This document shows positions 24,394 through 33,335 of a stretch of 43,835 nt of DNA, piece by piece (position 1 is the first letter of the stretch; each line of letters begins with the position of its first letter). The DNA lies in NCBI GenBank assembly GCA_024401715.1, contig JAKSKO010000010.1, positions 1-43,835 on the forward strand. Reading direction: 5' to 3'. The position numbers and the translations under genes were made by a program. The notes beneath the pieces were generated by a model, which was given only the letters and a program-made list of their open reading frames with translations, was not told where the DNA came from and did no database searches. This stretch comes from Bacteroidales bacterium (GTDB lineage Bacteria > Bacteroidota > Bacteroidia > Bacteroidales > UBA932).

Positions 24394-25182
24394 ATGACAC
24401 TGGACTTCGAAGGAATCGTTAAGGAAAAGACCGGAGGGAAAGGGCTTCCCCCCTTCGTTATGCGCTTCCTGAAGCACTTCCTGCACCTGGACTTCATCAA
24501 TACCTATGTGGAAAAGGGAGACGTGGGAGTGGACTTTTGCGTTGGCACCCTGGAATATCTGAAGGTGAAACTTGTGGTTGAGGGCTTGGAAAATGTTCCC
24601 AAAGACCATTCCCGATACACTTTCGTAAGCAATCACCCCCTTGGCGGCGTGGACGGAGTTGCCATCGCCGGCCAGATTGGCACACACTTCGGAGAGATGA
24701 CAATGCTGGTGAACGATTTTCTTCTGGCATTGCCGGGCCTCAGACCCCTCTGCATCCCCATAAACAAGACCGGAGGCCAGTCCAGAATGCTTCCCAAACT
24801 GATATCGGAGGCCTTTGACTCACAGAAACACGTGCTAATCTTCCCTGCCGGCCTGTGTTCAAGACTCATAGACGGCAAGGTGCAGGATCTGCCCTGGACC
24901 AAGACTTTCATTAACCAGAGCATCAGGACACAGAGGGATATAGTCCCGGTGCACTTCATAGGGGAGAATTCCAAACGTTTCTACCGCATTGCAAGACTTT
25001 GCAAATTCCTTCACCTGAAGTTCAACCTTGCCATGGCCTTCCTGCCGGACGAGCTATACAAAAGCCAGGGCAAGACATTCACAATAAAATTCGGAAAACC
25101 CATACCATACACTCACTTCGACTCTTCCAGGACAACGGCAGAATGGGCTGCCTGGATGAGAGAGGAAGTATATAAAATCTGA
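24394..25182 (+). CDS. glsA: PlsC-like O-acyltransferase (GlsA-like, glycine lipid synthesis)
   Basis: A 262-residue acyltransferase with the HxxxxD motif in SNHPLGGVDGVAI (about residue 74) and the glycerol-binding-like FPAGLCSR (about 150). In Bacteroides thetaiotaomicron a PlsC-type gene next to a GNAT-type gene encodes GlsA and GlsB, which make glycine lipids by N- then O-acylation. The adjacent GNAT gene here fits that pair. The O-acyl transfer role is inferred from context. Start fixed by the -7 box. Confidence 0.65.
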   Translation: MTLDFEGIVKEKTGGKGLPPFVMRFLKHFLHLDFINTYVEKGDVGVDFCVGTLEYLKVKLVVEGLENVPKDHSRYTFVSNHPLGGVDGVAIAGQIGTHFGEMTMLVNDFLLALPGLRPLCIPINKTGGQSRMLPKLISEAFDSQKHVLIFPAGLCSRLIDGKVQDLPWTKTFINQSIRTQRDIVPVHFIGENSKRFYRIARLCKFLHLKFNLAMAFLPDELYKSQGKTFTIKFGKPIPYTHFDSSRTTAEWAAWMREEVYKI

Positions 25183-25186
25183 CAGA

Positions 25187-26245
25187 ATGGAACAGATCAT
25201 AGAGCCTGTAAGCAAAGAACTTCTTATCGGTGAGCTCACTCCCCAGCGCAAACTCCTTGACACGAACAAGGGTGGAAACGAGTTGTATATCTTCAAGGCG
25301 AATGAAGCCCCGAATCTCATGAGAGAGGTGGGACGCCTTAGGGAGGAAGCCTTCCGCATGGAAGGTGGATGTTCCGGACGCAGCATGGACATTGACGAAT
25401 ATGACACCATGGAGCAGCCGTACACCCAGCTTATCGTGTGGGACCCCGCAGAGCAGGAGATTCTTGGCGGCTACCGCTATATCCTGGGCAACGAGATAAG
25501 CTTCACCCCGGAGGGCCGCCCGCGCCTGGCAACAACAGAGCTGTTTGATTTTTCCGATGAATTCGTGAACGCATATCTGCCACACACCATGGAGCTGGGA
25601 CGCTCGTTCGTTTCCATCGGCCACCAGAGCAGTAAAGCGGGAACAAAGGCTCTGTTCGCCCTTGACAACCTATGGGACGGCATCTACTTTCTTATGGAAA
25701 GCCATCCGCAGATGCTTTATCTCTTCGGCAAGGTTACAGTTCACCCAAGCTACGACAAAGGTGCATTCGAACTTCTGATGCACTTCATGGGCAAACATTT
25801 TCCGGACAGCAGCAAACTTGTGTGGCCGAAAAAGCCAATCGCATCCTGCACACCGGACAACCTTCTGGAAGCCATGCTGTGTGACAGTGATTACGACAAG
25901 GACTACAGAAACCTCAAGGGGGCTGTCCTGAAAATGGGCTCCTACATCCCGCCTCTTGTGAACGCCTACATGAACGTGTCTGCAACAATGAAATACTTCG
26001 GCTTTGCAGAGTGCTACGACCTCATAGGTGCAAAAGAGGGCGGAATACTGGTGACATTCAGCGACGTTTTCCTTTCAAAAAGGGAAAGGCATTTCGCGGC
26101 ATTCCTCAACAATCATCTGAATGCCCTGAAAAAACGCTTCCCTTCCATAGACCTGGAAGTGGCGAAAAGCAACATGAACAAGCATCTCCAGAAAAAGAAG
26201 CTGGCTGCCCAGCGAAACTTCTTCAGGAAACTTTCCAAAAGGTAA
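25187..26245 (+). CDS. glsB: GNAT-type N-acyltransferase (GlsB/OlsB-like)
   Basis: This 352-residue GNAT-fold protein resembles the GlsB/OlsB acyl-ACP-dependent N-acyltransferases, often misannotated as hemolysin. Visible features are an N-terminal extended domain, then the family patch LREEAFRMEGGCSGRSMDID, the acyl-pocket region ILGGYRYILG and a central ELGRSFV strand. It should acylate the amine of glycine with 3-hydroxy fatty acyl-ACP, giving the substrate of GlsA. It starts four bases after the GlsA-like gene. The C-terminal 60 residues are basic and probably membrane associated. Confidence 0.68.
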   Translation: MEQIIEPVSKELLIGELTPQRKLLDTNKGGNELYIFKANEAPNLMREVGRLREEAFRMEGGCSGRSMDIDEYDTMEQPYTQLIVWDPAEQEILGGYRYILGNEISFTPEGRPRLATTELFDFSDEFVNAYLPHTMELGRSFVSIGHQSSKAGTKALFALDNLWDGIYFLMESHPQMLYLFGKVTVHPSYDKGAFELLMHFMGKHFPDSSKLVWPKKPIASCTPDNLLEAMLCDSDYDKDYRNLKGAVLKMGSYIPPLVNAYMNVSATMKYFGFAECYDLIGAKEGGILVTFSDVFLSKRERHFAAFLNNHLNALKKRFPSIDLEVAKSNMNKHLQKKKLAAQRNFFRKLSKR

Positions 26246-26259
26246 GGAACAGACGCTTA

Positions 26260-27828
26260 TCAATCGTCCGCCTTTTCATCGGCATACAGGCCCTGACGGG
26301 ACAACAGCTTCGGAAGATTGGCAATTCCGTATGCCACCACAGCGGTTACAACGGCCGAATGATTCTGATATTCAGGGAACAGCTTGTTGTAGTTGTCACT
26401 CTCCGTGTGCCATATCTCCCTATAGTTGAAATTGTAGCCGAAGACATCCTTTTCCTGGAAAGAGATGGTTGGGACACCGGCCATCGCGAAATATGCGTGA
26501 TCGGAGCCTCCTGCATTCTTCGGTCTTGGCCTTGGTTCGCCCGTGCGTTTGGTGACGGTGAAAGGAATGCCCTGGGTGTAGTTCTCCACCGGTTTGCACA
26601 CTTTCACGAAATCTTCATACATTGCCTCCGGCACCACAACGCCGCTTGCAGCAAGTCCGGCTCCGTCACGGTTGAAGTAGTTTGATATCTTGTCCAGGGC
26701 AACCGTCTTGTTCTCCACAAAGAATCTGCTGCCCAGAAGGCCGTATTCCTCGCCTGTCCACAGGCAGAACGCAAGGCTGCGTTTAGGCTTCGCCCCGCTG
26801 GCTGCAAGAAGCCTTGCCGCCTCCATTGCAACAGAGACTCCGTTTCCGTCATCAACGGCACCGCTTGCAACGTCATAAGCATCCAGATGGCCACCCATGA
26901 TCACATACTCGTCTGGATATTTGCTGCCGCGTATGATACCAATCACATTGTGATATTTAACAGGACCTTTGAAGAAATGGTTGCGGATGTCAAACTCAAG
27001 CATGAAGTCACGGCGCTCTGATACCATGCGGGCTATGTGGTCGTACTGCTGCTTGTCCAGTTTTATCTCGCAAACCGTAGGAAGGGTTTCCATTGTGAGG
27101 TTATAGCAGTTGGCCCTGTCGTAGTGCGCCTGCATGGGAAGTTCCGCTGCCTGGATGAATCCAAGTACACCGGCCTCTTTCATCTCCTGGCAGTATAGGC
27201 CCGGCACAGGAGTGATGGGGTTCAGTTCCTTCTGCTCTTTCGGATGTTCCCAGTTCCACATCCTTATCTGGCTGTTAAGCGCCGAAAGTGAGTCCAGCCT
27301 GCCTTTCTGGGCTGTTCTCACGGAATCCCCCCTGGCTGTCCAGTCCAGGGCGAAACCTGTGGAATTGCCGTTAATCAGCACCCAGGCACCGCGCAACGCA
27401 CCTTTCATCCTTTCAAATTCCTCCCTGCTCTGCGGCTCTTTAAGCACCCTGCCTTTCTGCGGGCCCTTGGTTCCGGAAGTATAACTTGGAGTTACGAAAT
27501 GAAGATACGGGCCGTCCGGGACATTTGCCCCTATGATGCGTCCGCTCCACGGGCCGCGGGAAAAGCCCACGCCAATCTCACCAACTTCCTGCACAATCAC
27601 CTCCAGTCCCCAGGAACGGAACTGGTCTGCAGCCCACTGCTCTGCATCCTGCAGGTTATGGCTGCCTATGGGCCTTCCGCCTATCCTGTTGGCCAGGAAA
27701 TCCACATGTTCCATTGTCCTGTTGTCGCTTTTGCCCAGTTCCATAACCTTCTGGACAACTTTGTCCTGGGCATCCAACAACGGAAGTTGCAGCATCAATG
27801 CCGCAATAATCAAAAATCTGCTCTTCAT
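26260..27828 (-). CDS. Secreted M28 family metallopeptidase
   Basis: This 522-residue zinc aminopeptidase-like protein has a signal peptide ending at LLDA|Q. The M28 metal ligands are present: His and Asp in GGHLDAYD, Asp in VDDGNG, the catalytic Glu pair in GEEYGLLGS and the late GSDHAYF and WHTESD motifs. A PA-like insertion lies in the middle (ALRGAWVLINGNSTGF region). It probably acts on peptides outside the inner membrane. It lies 17 bases after the small membrane protein downstream of hypA, so it may be on the same transcript, but functional linkage is doubtful. Confidence 0.92.
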   Translation of the reverse strand: MKSRFLIIAALMLQLPLLDAQDKVVQKVMELGKSDNRTMEHVDFLANRIGGRPIGSHNLQDAEQWAADQFRSWGLEVIVQEVGEIGVGFSRGPWSGRIIGANVPDGPYLHFVTPSYTSGTKGPQKGRVLKEPQSREEFERMKGALRGAWVLINGNSTGFALDWTARGDSVRTAQKGRLDSLSALNSQIRMWNWEHPKEQKELNPITPVPGLYCQEMKEAGVLGFIQAAELPMQAHYDRANCYNLTMETLPTVCEIKLDKQQYDHIARMVSERRDFMLEFDIRNHFFKGPVKYHNVIGIIRGSKYPDEYVIMGGHLDAYDVASGAVDDGNGVSVAMEAARLLAASGAKPKRSLAFCLWTGEEYGLLGSRFFVENKTVALDKISNYFNRDGAGLAASGVVVPEAMYEDFVKVCKPVENYTQGIPFTVTKRTGEPRPRPKNAGGSDHAYFAMAGVPTISFQEKDVFGYNFNYREIWHTESDNYNKLFPEYQNHSAVVTAVVAYGIANLPKLLSRQGLYADEKADD

Positions 27829-27845
27829 AGTATGTACTTTCTAGG

Positions 27846-28181
27846 TTAAGCTTTTTTCGGAGTTGCGCTGAAGGCGTATACCGCCCATACCGCAGTGAGT
27901 ACCAAAGACATAGGCACGCCCACTGAAAGCATCTCGCGCAGCATCACCTCCGCCCCGCCGAACTCATTCAAGGCGGTGAAGAAAGGGAAACGCCAGCTTA
28001 GCTCTCCGTTTATTATATGGTCCACAATCAGCATCACGGTGCCACCCCACAGCATTTTCTCCAATGCAGGGAGATTATGCTTCAGAACAGACGCCTGCGC
28101 GCTGTAGATGGATGATGAATTTTTCTTGCGATACACTGTGGTGGCAATAGCCTGCACCATAGGCACAATAAAGCAACACAT
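27846..28181 (-). CDS. Small membrane protein of unknown function, downstream of hypA
   Basis: A 111-residue protein with three likely membrane segments (N-terminus to residue 18, around LWGGTVMLIVDHII, and GVPMSLVLTAVWAVYAF). I do not recognise a family. It lies two bases after hypA, so it is translationally linked to the nickel/oxidoreductase cluster. It could be a subunit or membrane anchor for the oxidoreductase or its partner, but nothing in the sequence shows this. The ATG at 28181 is favoured over a TTG two codons upstream. Confidence 0.6.
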   Translation of the reverse strand: MCCFIVPMVQAIATTVYRKKNSSSIYSAQASVLKHNLPALEKMLWGGTVMLIVDHIINGELSWRFPFFTALNEFGGAEVMLREMLSVGVPMSLVLTAVWAVYAFSATPKKA

Positions 28182-28183
28182 AA

Positions 28184-28528
28184 TCAAATAACTTCTATTT
28201 CTTTTATTTCAACTTCATTTCCATGCAGGAGATAGGTTTTCCCGCTTCCGCAGTGGGGGCATGTCCTGCCGTGTTCCACCGTGGAATATTCCTTCCCGCA
28301 GTCTTCACAATACGTCACGCCCGGTATAGTCTCCACCTCCAGAACACAGCCCCGCATAAGTTCCTCCTTGTCCGTGGCCCATTTCCAGCAATCCGTAAGA
28401 TATTCGGGAATCACGGTGGAAACCTCGCCTATGCTCATAACCACCTTGGACACACGGGAACAATTGTTCTGCGCGGCCACCTCCTTCACATCCCGGATAA
28501 TGTAGAAAACTATACCAAGCTCGTGCAT
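28184..28528 (-). CDS. hypA: Nickel metallochaperone HypA
   Basis: A 114-residue HypA/HybF protein that delivers nickel to [NiFe] hydrogenase precursors. The nickel-binding N-terminus MHE (His2) is intact. The zinc knuckle cysteines at 74, 77, 90 and 93 (CEDC and CPHC) are all present. The ATG overlaps the preceding oxidoreductase stop by one base (TGATG), so the genes are coupled. No hydrogenase subunit is in the window. Confidence 0.95.
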   Translation of the reverse strand: MHELGIVFYIIRDVKEVAAQNNCSRVSKVVMSIGEVSTVIPEYLTDCWKWATDKEELMRGCVLEVETIPGVTYCEDCGKEYSTVEHGRTCPHCGSGKTYLLHGNEVEIKEIEVI

Positions 28529-31359
28529 CAGCCCTTGATCTTTTTAACAAGTATCTTCGCACCCCTCTTCAGTGCGTAAGGCAGTATTGCGCTGAACTTG
28601 TCCTCGGACTTGTACATATTGCTGGCATCCGGCAGATCCCTGTGCAACTGTATCGCATCAAAGGCACATTTCGTTGTACAGATGCCGCAGCCTATACATT
28701 TGTTAGGGTCTACAACCGATGCACCGCAGCCAAGGCAGCGGGCAGTCTCCTTGCGCACCTGCTCTTCGGTGAGAGTAAGGTGATACTCGGTGAACTTGTC
28801 TTCCGGTTTGGCGTTTGCAGCCACCTGGCGCGAAGAGTTGTCGTAGCTCTCCACAACGATATCGTTCTTGTCCAGCTGGATGAAATCCCAGCGGTTGCGG
28901 CCTATGGTCATATGGCCGTGCTGCACAAACCTGTGCAGGGATTCTGCAGCTTCCTTGCCGGCAGCAATTGCATCGATGGCGAATTTAGGGCCTGTATGGC
29001 AGTCACCGCCCACGAAGATATCAGGTTCTGCGGTCTGATAGGTGAGCTTGTCGGCAACAGGATATACGCCGCGGAAGAACTCCACCTTTGTATCCTTCAG
29101 CAGATCCTTCAGCACCACGGTCTGGCCGATGGCGAAGATCACAAGGTCTGCATCCAGGGTAAGAAGCTGGTTCTCGTCATATACAGGGGCGAATTTATGG
29201 TCGGCATCAAACACGGACACGCATTTCTTGAAAACGATTCCGCTTACGCCGTCGGTGCCAAGAACCTCCTTAGGGCCCCAGCCCGGATTAATCACAACGC
29301 CGTCCTCGCGTGCCTCTGTCCTTTCCTCAAGGGAAGCGGGCATGATATCCTCTGTTTCCAGGGACAGCATGGTAACCGAAGCGGCGCCGCTGCGTTTTGC
29401 AACGCGTGCCGCGTCAATTGCAACGTTTCCGCCGCCAACAACCACAACATTGCCGCTAAGCTTTATCTTGCCGCAGTTTGCGTCATGCAGGAAGTCTATG
29501 GCAGTGGTGGTTCCGGCAAGGCCGTCGCCAGGAATGCCCGGCTTGCGTCCGCCCTGGCAGCCTATGGCAACATAGAAGCCCTTGTAGCCCTGCTCGCGAA
29601 GCTGGGCGATGGTAACATCCTTGCCAACCTCCACGCCGGTCTTTATCTCCACGCCAATCTGTTTCATGATATCTATTTCGGCGTCGATGACCTCTTTACC
29701 CAGCTTGTATGAAGGAATGCCGTAGCGGAGCATGCCGCCAGGCTGTTCGTTCTTCTCGAATACTGTTGGATAATAGCCCATGGTGGCAAGATAGTATGCA
29801 CAGGTGAGACCTGCAGGGCCGCCGCCTATGATGGCAATCTTCTCCTGCCAGCGTCCGCGGTTGGAACCCACAACAATCTGCGGGATGAAACGGGTTTCGG
29901 CATTCATATCCTGCTCGGCTATGAACTTCTTAACTGCGTCTATGGCGATAGGCTGGTCTATGGTGCCGCGTGTGCAGGCATCCTCGCAGCGGCGGTTACA
30001 GATTCGGCCGCAAACTGCAGGGAAAGGATTCCAGCGTTTGATAAGCTCCAGTGCCTCTGTATATTTGCCTTCGGCAGCCTTCTTCAGATAACCCTGAACG
30101 GCAATATGGGCAGGACAAGCAGTCTTGCAAGGAGCGGTACCGGTTGGATAGCAGTTGATGCGGTTGCGGTCCCTGTAATCCTCGCTCCATTTCTCCGGTC
30201 CCCATGCGTTGTCGTCCGGAAGTTCCTGACGCGGATATTCTATCTCACCGTGGCTTGTGCAAAGCTTCTGGCCCAGTTTCACGGCACCTGCAGGGCAATA
30301 TTCCACGCATCGGCCGCAAGCCACGCACTTGTCTTTCTCCACCTTGGCAACATAGGCGCTGCGGCTCATGTTAGGAGTATTGAAAAGCTGGGATGTACGC
30401 AGGGCATTGCATATCTTCACATTACAGTTGCATATGGCGAAAATCTTCTCCTCGCCGTCGATATTCGTAACCTGGTGCACGAAACCGTTATCCTCTGCGC
30501 GTTGGAATATCTCCATGGCCTCGTCATGGGTGATTGCACGGCCACGTCCTGTCTCCACAACGTAATCGGCCATATCTCCCACAGCCACGCACCAGTCGCG
30601 GAAATCATCGGCGCAGCCTTCCTCCAGTTTCTTGCGTCCGTGACGGCAGGAACAGATGGAAGCGGCAATGTGGCCCTCGTAGCGTTTCAGCCAGTATGAA
30701 ATCATCTCTATATTTATGGAAGTGTTCTCCATGGAGATTGCCTTCTCCACAGGAATCACATGCATGCCGATGCCGGCGCCGCCAAGCGGAACCATAGGCG
30801 TAACCTTCTCCAGAGGGAGGAAGGTCATCCTCTCGAAGAACATCGCAAGCTCCGGATGCTTGTTCATCATCTCCACGTTCATGTTGGTGTACTCGCCGCT
30901 GCCCGGAACGAACATGGGAATCCACCAGATACGGTCTTCGAACGCATGTCCTGTGCCCGGAAGAGGTCCTTCATCGGTATAACGGTCTCCGTAGTCATAC
31001 TCCAACAGGCCAAGATATGCCAGACGGTCCAGCAACTTATGAAGTTCCTCAGTGTCGGCAACATAGTGCTTCTTCTCATTCATTTCCACAAGCTGCGCAT
31101 GCGTATGATGCTTGCGCACCTTCATGGGATGCTTCGGAAGCATATCCAGAAGCAGGTCCAGAGAGGCTTCCCTCTCCTGCGGGTTCATCTCGTCCTCGAA
31201 GATGCAGGCAAAGCCCCAGTACTCCGGATCATCGGTTGTTATGCCGTGAAGCTTGCCGTCGATACGGTCTGTGATGTGATGTACAAGCTTGATAAGCTTC
31301 GGATTAGGGTTCTTGTCTCCCTTGTGTGCGGGGACAAACCTTGTTGACATTTCAGGCAT
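28528..31359 (-). CDS. FAD/NAD(P)-dependent oxidoreductase with multiple Fe-S clusters
   Basis: The 943-residue protein has several redox modules. A cysteine-rich region lies at about 236-249 (CSCRHGRKKLEEGC) and 310-317 (CNCNVKIC). A ferredoxin site is at 345-355 (CVACGRCVEYC). Then comes a GltD-like cluster domain at about 411-462 (CKTACPAHI, CGRICNRRCEDAC), an FAD Rossmann fold near 510 (IIGGGPAGLTCAYY) and an NAD(P) fold near 638 (VVVVGGGNVAIDAARV). It ends with another cluster at 875-898 (CLGCGAS, CIGCGICTTKC). The GltD-like half moves electrons between NAD(P)H and Fe-S clusters. The partner is unknown; flanking hypB and hypA suggest a hydrogenase or other nickel enzyme. The start at 31359 is seven bases after hypB. 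Confidence 0.85.
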   Translation of the reverse strand: MPEMSTRFVPAHKGDKNPNPKLIKLVHHITDRIDGKLHGITTDDPEYWGFACIFEDEMNPQEREASLDLLLDMLPKHPMKVRKHHTHAQLVEMNEKKHYVADTEELHKLLDRLAYLGLLEYDYGDRYTDEGPLPGTGHAFEDRIWWIPMFVPGSGEYTNMNVEMMNKHPELAMFFERMTFLPLEKVTPMVPLGGAGIGMHVIPVEKAISMENTSINIEMISYWLKRYEGHIAASICSCRHGRKKLEEGCADDFRDWCVAVGDMADYVVETGRGRAITHDEAMEIFQRAEDNGFVHQVTNIDGEEKIFAICNCNVKICNALRTSQLFNTPNMSRSAYVAKVEKDKCVACGRCVEYCPAGAVKLGQKLCTSHGEIEYPRQELPDDNAWGPEKWSEDYRDRNRINCYPTGTAPCKTACPAHIAVQGYLKKAAEGKYTEALELIKRWNPFPAVCGRICNRRCEDACTRGTIDQPIAIDAVKKFIAEQDMNAETRFIPQIVVGSNRGRWQEKIAIIGGGPAGLTCAYYLATMGYYPTVFEKNEQPGGMLRYGIPSYKLGKEVIDAEIDIMKQIGVEIKTGVEVGKDVTIAQLREQGYKGFYVAIGCQGGRKPGIPGDGLAGTTTAIDFLHDANCGKIKLSGNVVVVGGGNVAIDAARVAKRSGAASVTMLSLETEDIMPASLEERTEAREDGVVINPGWGPKEVLGTDGVSGIVFKKCVSVFDADHKFAPVYDENQLLTLDADLVIFAIGQTVVLKDLLKDTKVEFFRGVYPVADKLTYQTAEPDIFVGGDCHTGPKFAIDAIAAGKEAAESLHRFVQHGHMTIGRNRWDFIQLDKNDIVVESYDNSSRQVAANAKPEDKFTEYHLTLTEEQVRKETARCLGCGASVVDPNKCIGCGICTTKCAFDAIQLHRDLPDASNMYKSEDKFSAILPYALKRGAKILVKKIKG

Positions 31360-31366
31360 GATATTA

Positions 31367-32038
31367 TTATTTTTTCCACTTTTCAACTTCGGCCAGAAGC
31401 CAGGCGGCGAATTCATCCACGCCTTCACCCGTCTTCGCACAGATAGGGATAACCTTGGCCTTAGGATTTCTCATGTGTATATATTCCTTGCATTTTTCCA
31501 TGTCGAAATCGAAGTACGGCATCACGTCAATCTTGTTGATGACAACCACATCGCAGATGGAGAACATCAGGGGATATTTCAAAGGCTTGTCGTGTCCCTC
31601 GGGCACGGAAAGAATCATTGCGTTGCGGCAGCTTCCCGTATCGAACTCTGCAGGACACACCAGATTGCCCACATTTTCAAGAATCGCAAGGTCCGTGCCC
31701 GCAAGACTAAGGTTGTCCAGGCCCTGGCGCGTCATTGCGGCATCCAGGTGACACATGCCTCCCGTATGAAGCTGTATGGATTCTATTCCTGTGGCTTCCT
31801 TTATCTTTATGGCATCCACATCGCTGTCTATATCGGCCTCCATCACCGCCACCCTTATCTTGTCTTTCAGGCGGTTGATGGTCTGTATCAGCGTGGTTGT
31901 CTTTCCGCTTCCGGGAGAAGACATCAGATTCAGGAGGAACACGCCCTTTTCCTTCAGTTCGGCCCTCAGATTATCGGCATCCTTGTCGTTATCGGCAAAG
32001 ACGCTGCGTTTGATTTCAATAACTTTTACCTTTTCCAT
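31367..32038 (-). CDS. hypB: Nickel-inserting GTPase HypB
   Basis: A 223-residue HypB GTPase that works with HypA to load nickel. The P-loop SSPGSGKT is at 40-47. The GTP-specific NKID is at 168-171. The metal-site residues Cys96, His97 (GMCHLD) and Cys128 keep the 32-residue spacing seen in E. coli HypB. There is no N-terminal CxxC or His-rich tail. ATG at 32038 is preferred over the upstream TTG. First gene of the hyp cluster, divergent from DUF5692. Confidence 0.93.
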   Translation of the reverse strand: MEKVKVIEIKRSVFADNDKDADNLRAELKEKGVFLLNLMSSPGSGKTTTLIQTINRLKDKIRVAVMEADIDSDVDAIKIKEATGIESIQLHTGGMCHLDAAMTRQGLDNLSLAGTDLAILENVGNLVCPAEFDTGSCRNAMILSVPEGHDKPLKYPLMFSICDVVVINKIDVMPYFDFDMEKCKEYIHMRNPKAKVIPICAKTGEGVDEFAAWLLAEVEKWKK

Positions 32039-32144
32039 TTTCGGCAACTTGCAGATTGATGGTTTCAGTCCGTGTTTAACAATGTATAGATACGAATTTT
32101 TTCCCGTTATTCAAAATTTCAATTTTATATTTCAATAAAAATGC

Positions 32145-32152
32145 TACTTTTG
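32145..32152 (+). promoter_or_regulatory. -7 box TACTTTTG, DUF5692 gene
   Basis: Consensus box giving a leader of about 50 bases before the ATG at 32208. No clear minus-strand box for hypB was found in the same interval. Confidence 0.5.
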
Positions 32153-32207
32153 CCATAGCCTATTACAGACTAACCGAAAAGACAAACCTTAATAAATTAT
32201 AAAAGTT

Positions 32208-33251
32208 ATGCTATTTCACGTTTACGGGGATCTGGCAATTTACCAGTGGCTGGCAATGCTTGGCGTGCTGGTTGGCCTCATTCTCCTCAATGAGTTTGCA
32301 CGCAAGACCAAATTCGGCGGTGCAATCACCTTCTTCGTTGTCCCTGCCCTTCTCACCTGCTATTTCGTGGCACTGCAGATAGGCAATGCAATGGGAGCCC
32401 AGTGGGCAACTGAAAACCAGACCATCGTTTACATGAACGGATGGTTCCACTATGCAAAACTGTACGCCGCACTCACAGGCTGTATCGGTTTCATGATGAT
32501 CAAATACGGCTGGGGCATAGGCAAACAGCACTGGTTCAAACCTTTCCCATTCGTTATCGTTGCAATCAACATCCTCATCGCGGTTGTTTCCGATTTCGAG
32601 ACTGCATGCAAAGGCTGGTACACCTGGTTCCTTTCAAACGAGGACGTATGGCTTTACGGCGGCTGGCATAATGTTATGAACGGCATTGCCGGTATCCTGA
32701 ACATCTTCTGTATGACAGCATGGTGGAGCGTTTATTCCTCAAAGGACAAAACCGATATGCTGTGGCCGGACATGACCTGGGTATACATCCTGGTTTATGA
32801 CGTATGGAACTTTGCATACACATACAACTGTCTGCCTACACACAGCTGGTTCTGCGGTATCGCTCTTCTTCTGGCCCCAACAATCGCAGCTGTATGCTGG
32901 AACAAGGGTGGCTGGATCCAGAACCGCGCAAACACCCTCACAATCTGGTGCATGTTCGCACAGGTATACCCTCTGTTCCAGGTTACATTCTCTGACGGTA
33001 CAGCTCCTTGCAAGTGGGCTACCCTCCCAACCCTTTATGCCGACGGCACTCTGAACGGCATAGTTGAGGGCGGCAGCGCAAATGCAGACCCTACCGCAAT
33101 GACTGTTGTAAGTGCAGCGGCTCTCATCGTTAACGTCATCGCCCTTGCATACATCATCTACCAGAGCAAGAAACGTCACATCAACCCATACAAGGAGGAC
33201 GTATTCGTAGACCAGAAATACTACAAGGACGCAGCTGCCCGCATGGCATAG
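32208..33251 (+). CDS. DUF5692 family integral membrane protein
   Basis: A 347-residue multi-pass protein, tryptophan rich, with about nine hydrophobic segments. It matches my recollection of DUF5692; the conserved-looking stretch is WPDMTWVYILVYDVWNFAY followed by the CLPTHSWFCG turn. Function is unknown. Codon choice (many ATC, CTC, AAC and GCA codons) hints at high expression. It has its own promoter and is followed by an intrinsic terminator, so it is monocistronic. Confidence 0.75.
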   Translation: MLFHVYGDLAIYQWLAMLGVLVGLILLNEFARKTKFGGAITFFVVPALLTCYFVALQIGNAMGAQWATENQTIVYMNGWFHYAKLYAALTGCIGFMMIKYGWGIGKQHWFKPFPFVIVAINILIAVVSDFETACKGWYTWFLSNEDVWLYGGWHNVMNGIAGILNIFCMTAWWSVYSSKDKTDMLWPDMTWVYILVYDVWNFAYTYNCLPTHSWFCGIALLLAPTIAAVCWNKGGWIQNRANTLTIWCMFAQVYPLFQVTFSDGTAPCKWATLPTLYADGTLNGIVEGGSANADPTAMTVVSAAALIVNVIALAYIIYQSKKRHINPYKEDVFVDQKYYKDAAARMA

Positions 33252-33273
33252 TCCCGAATCACATCTCTTACAG

Positions 33274-33306
33274 TCCCGGAACGCATTTCGCTCCGGGATT
33301 TTTTTT
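33274..33306 (+). terminator. Terminator after DUF5692
   Basis: A seven-bp stem TCCCGGA/TCCGGGA with an 11-base loop is followed by eight T (33299-33306). The last T belongs to the next -7 box. Confidence 0.88.
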
Positions 33307-33313
33307 ATCTTTG
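33306..33313 (+). promoter_or_regulatory. -7 box TATCTTTG, symporter-kinase pair
   Basis: Consensus box overlapping the T tract of the preceding terminator; 22 bases before the ATG at 33336. Confidence 0.55.
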
Positions 33314-33335
33314 CATTTCAGGACAATTCACAACT

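Noticed and set aside
28642-29712. 356-residue frame antisense to the FeS/flavin oxidoreductase
   Set aside because: The opposing frame holds clear cluster and Rossmann motifs; the antisense product has none and no promoter.
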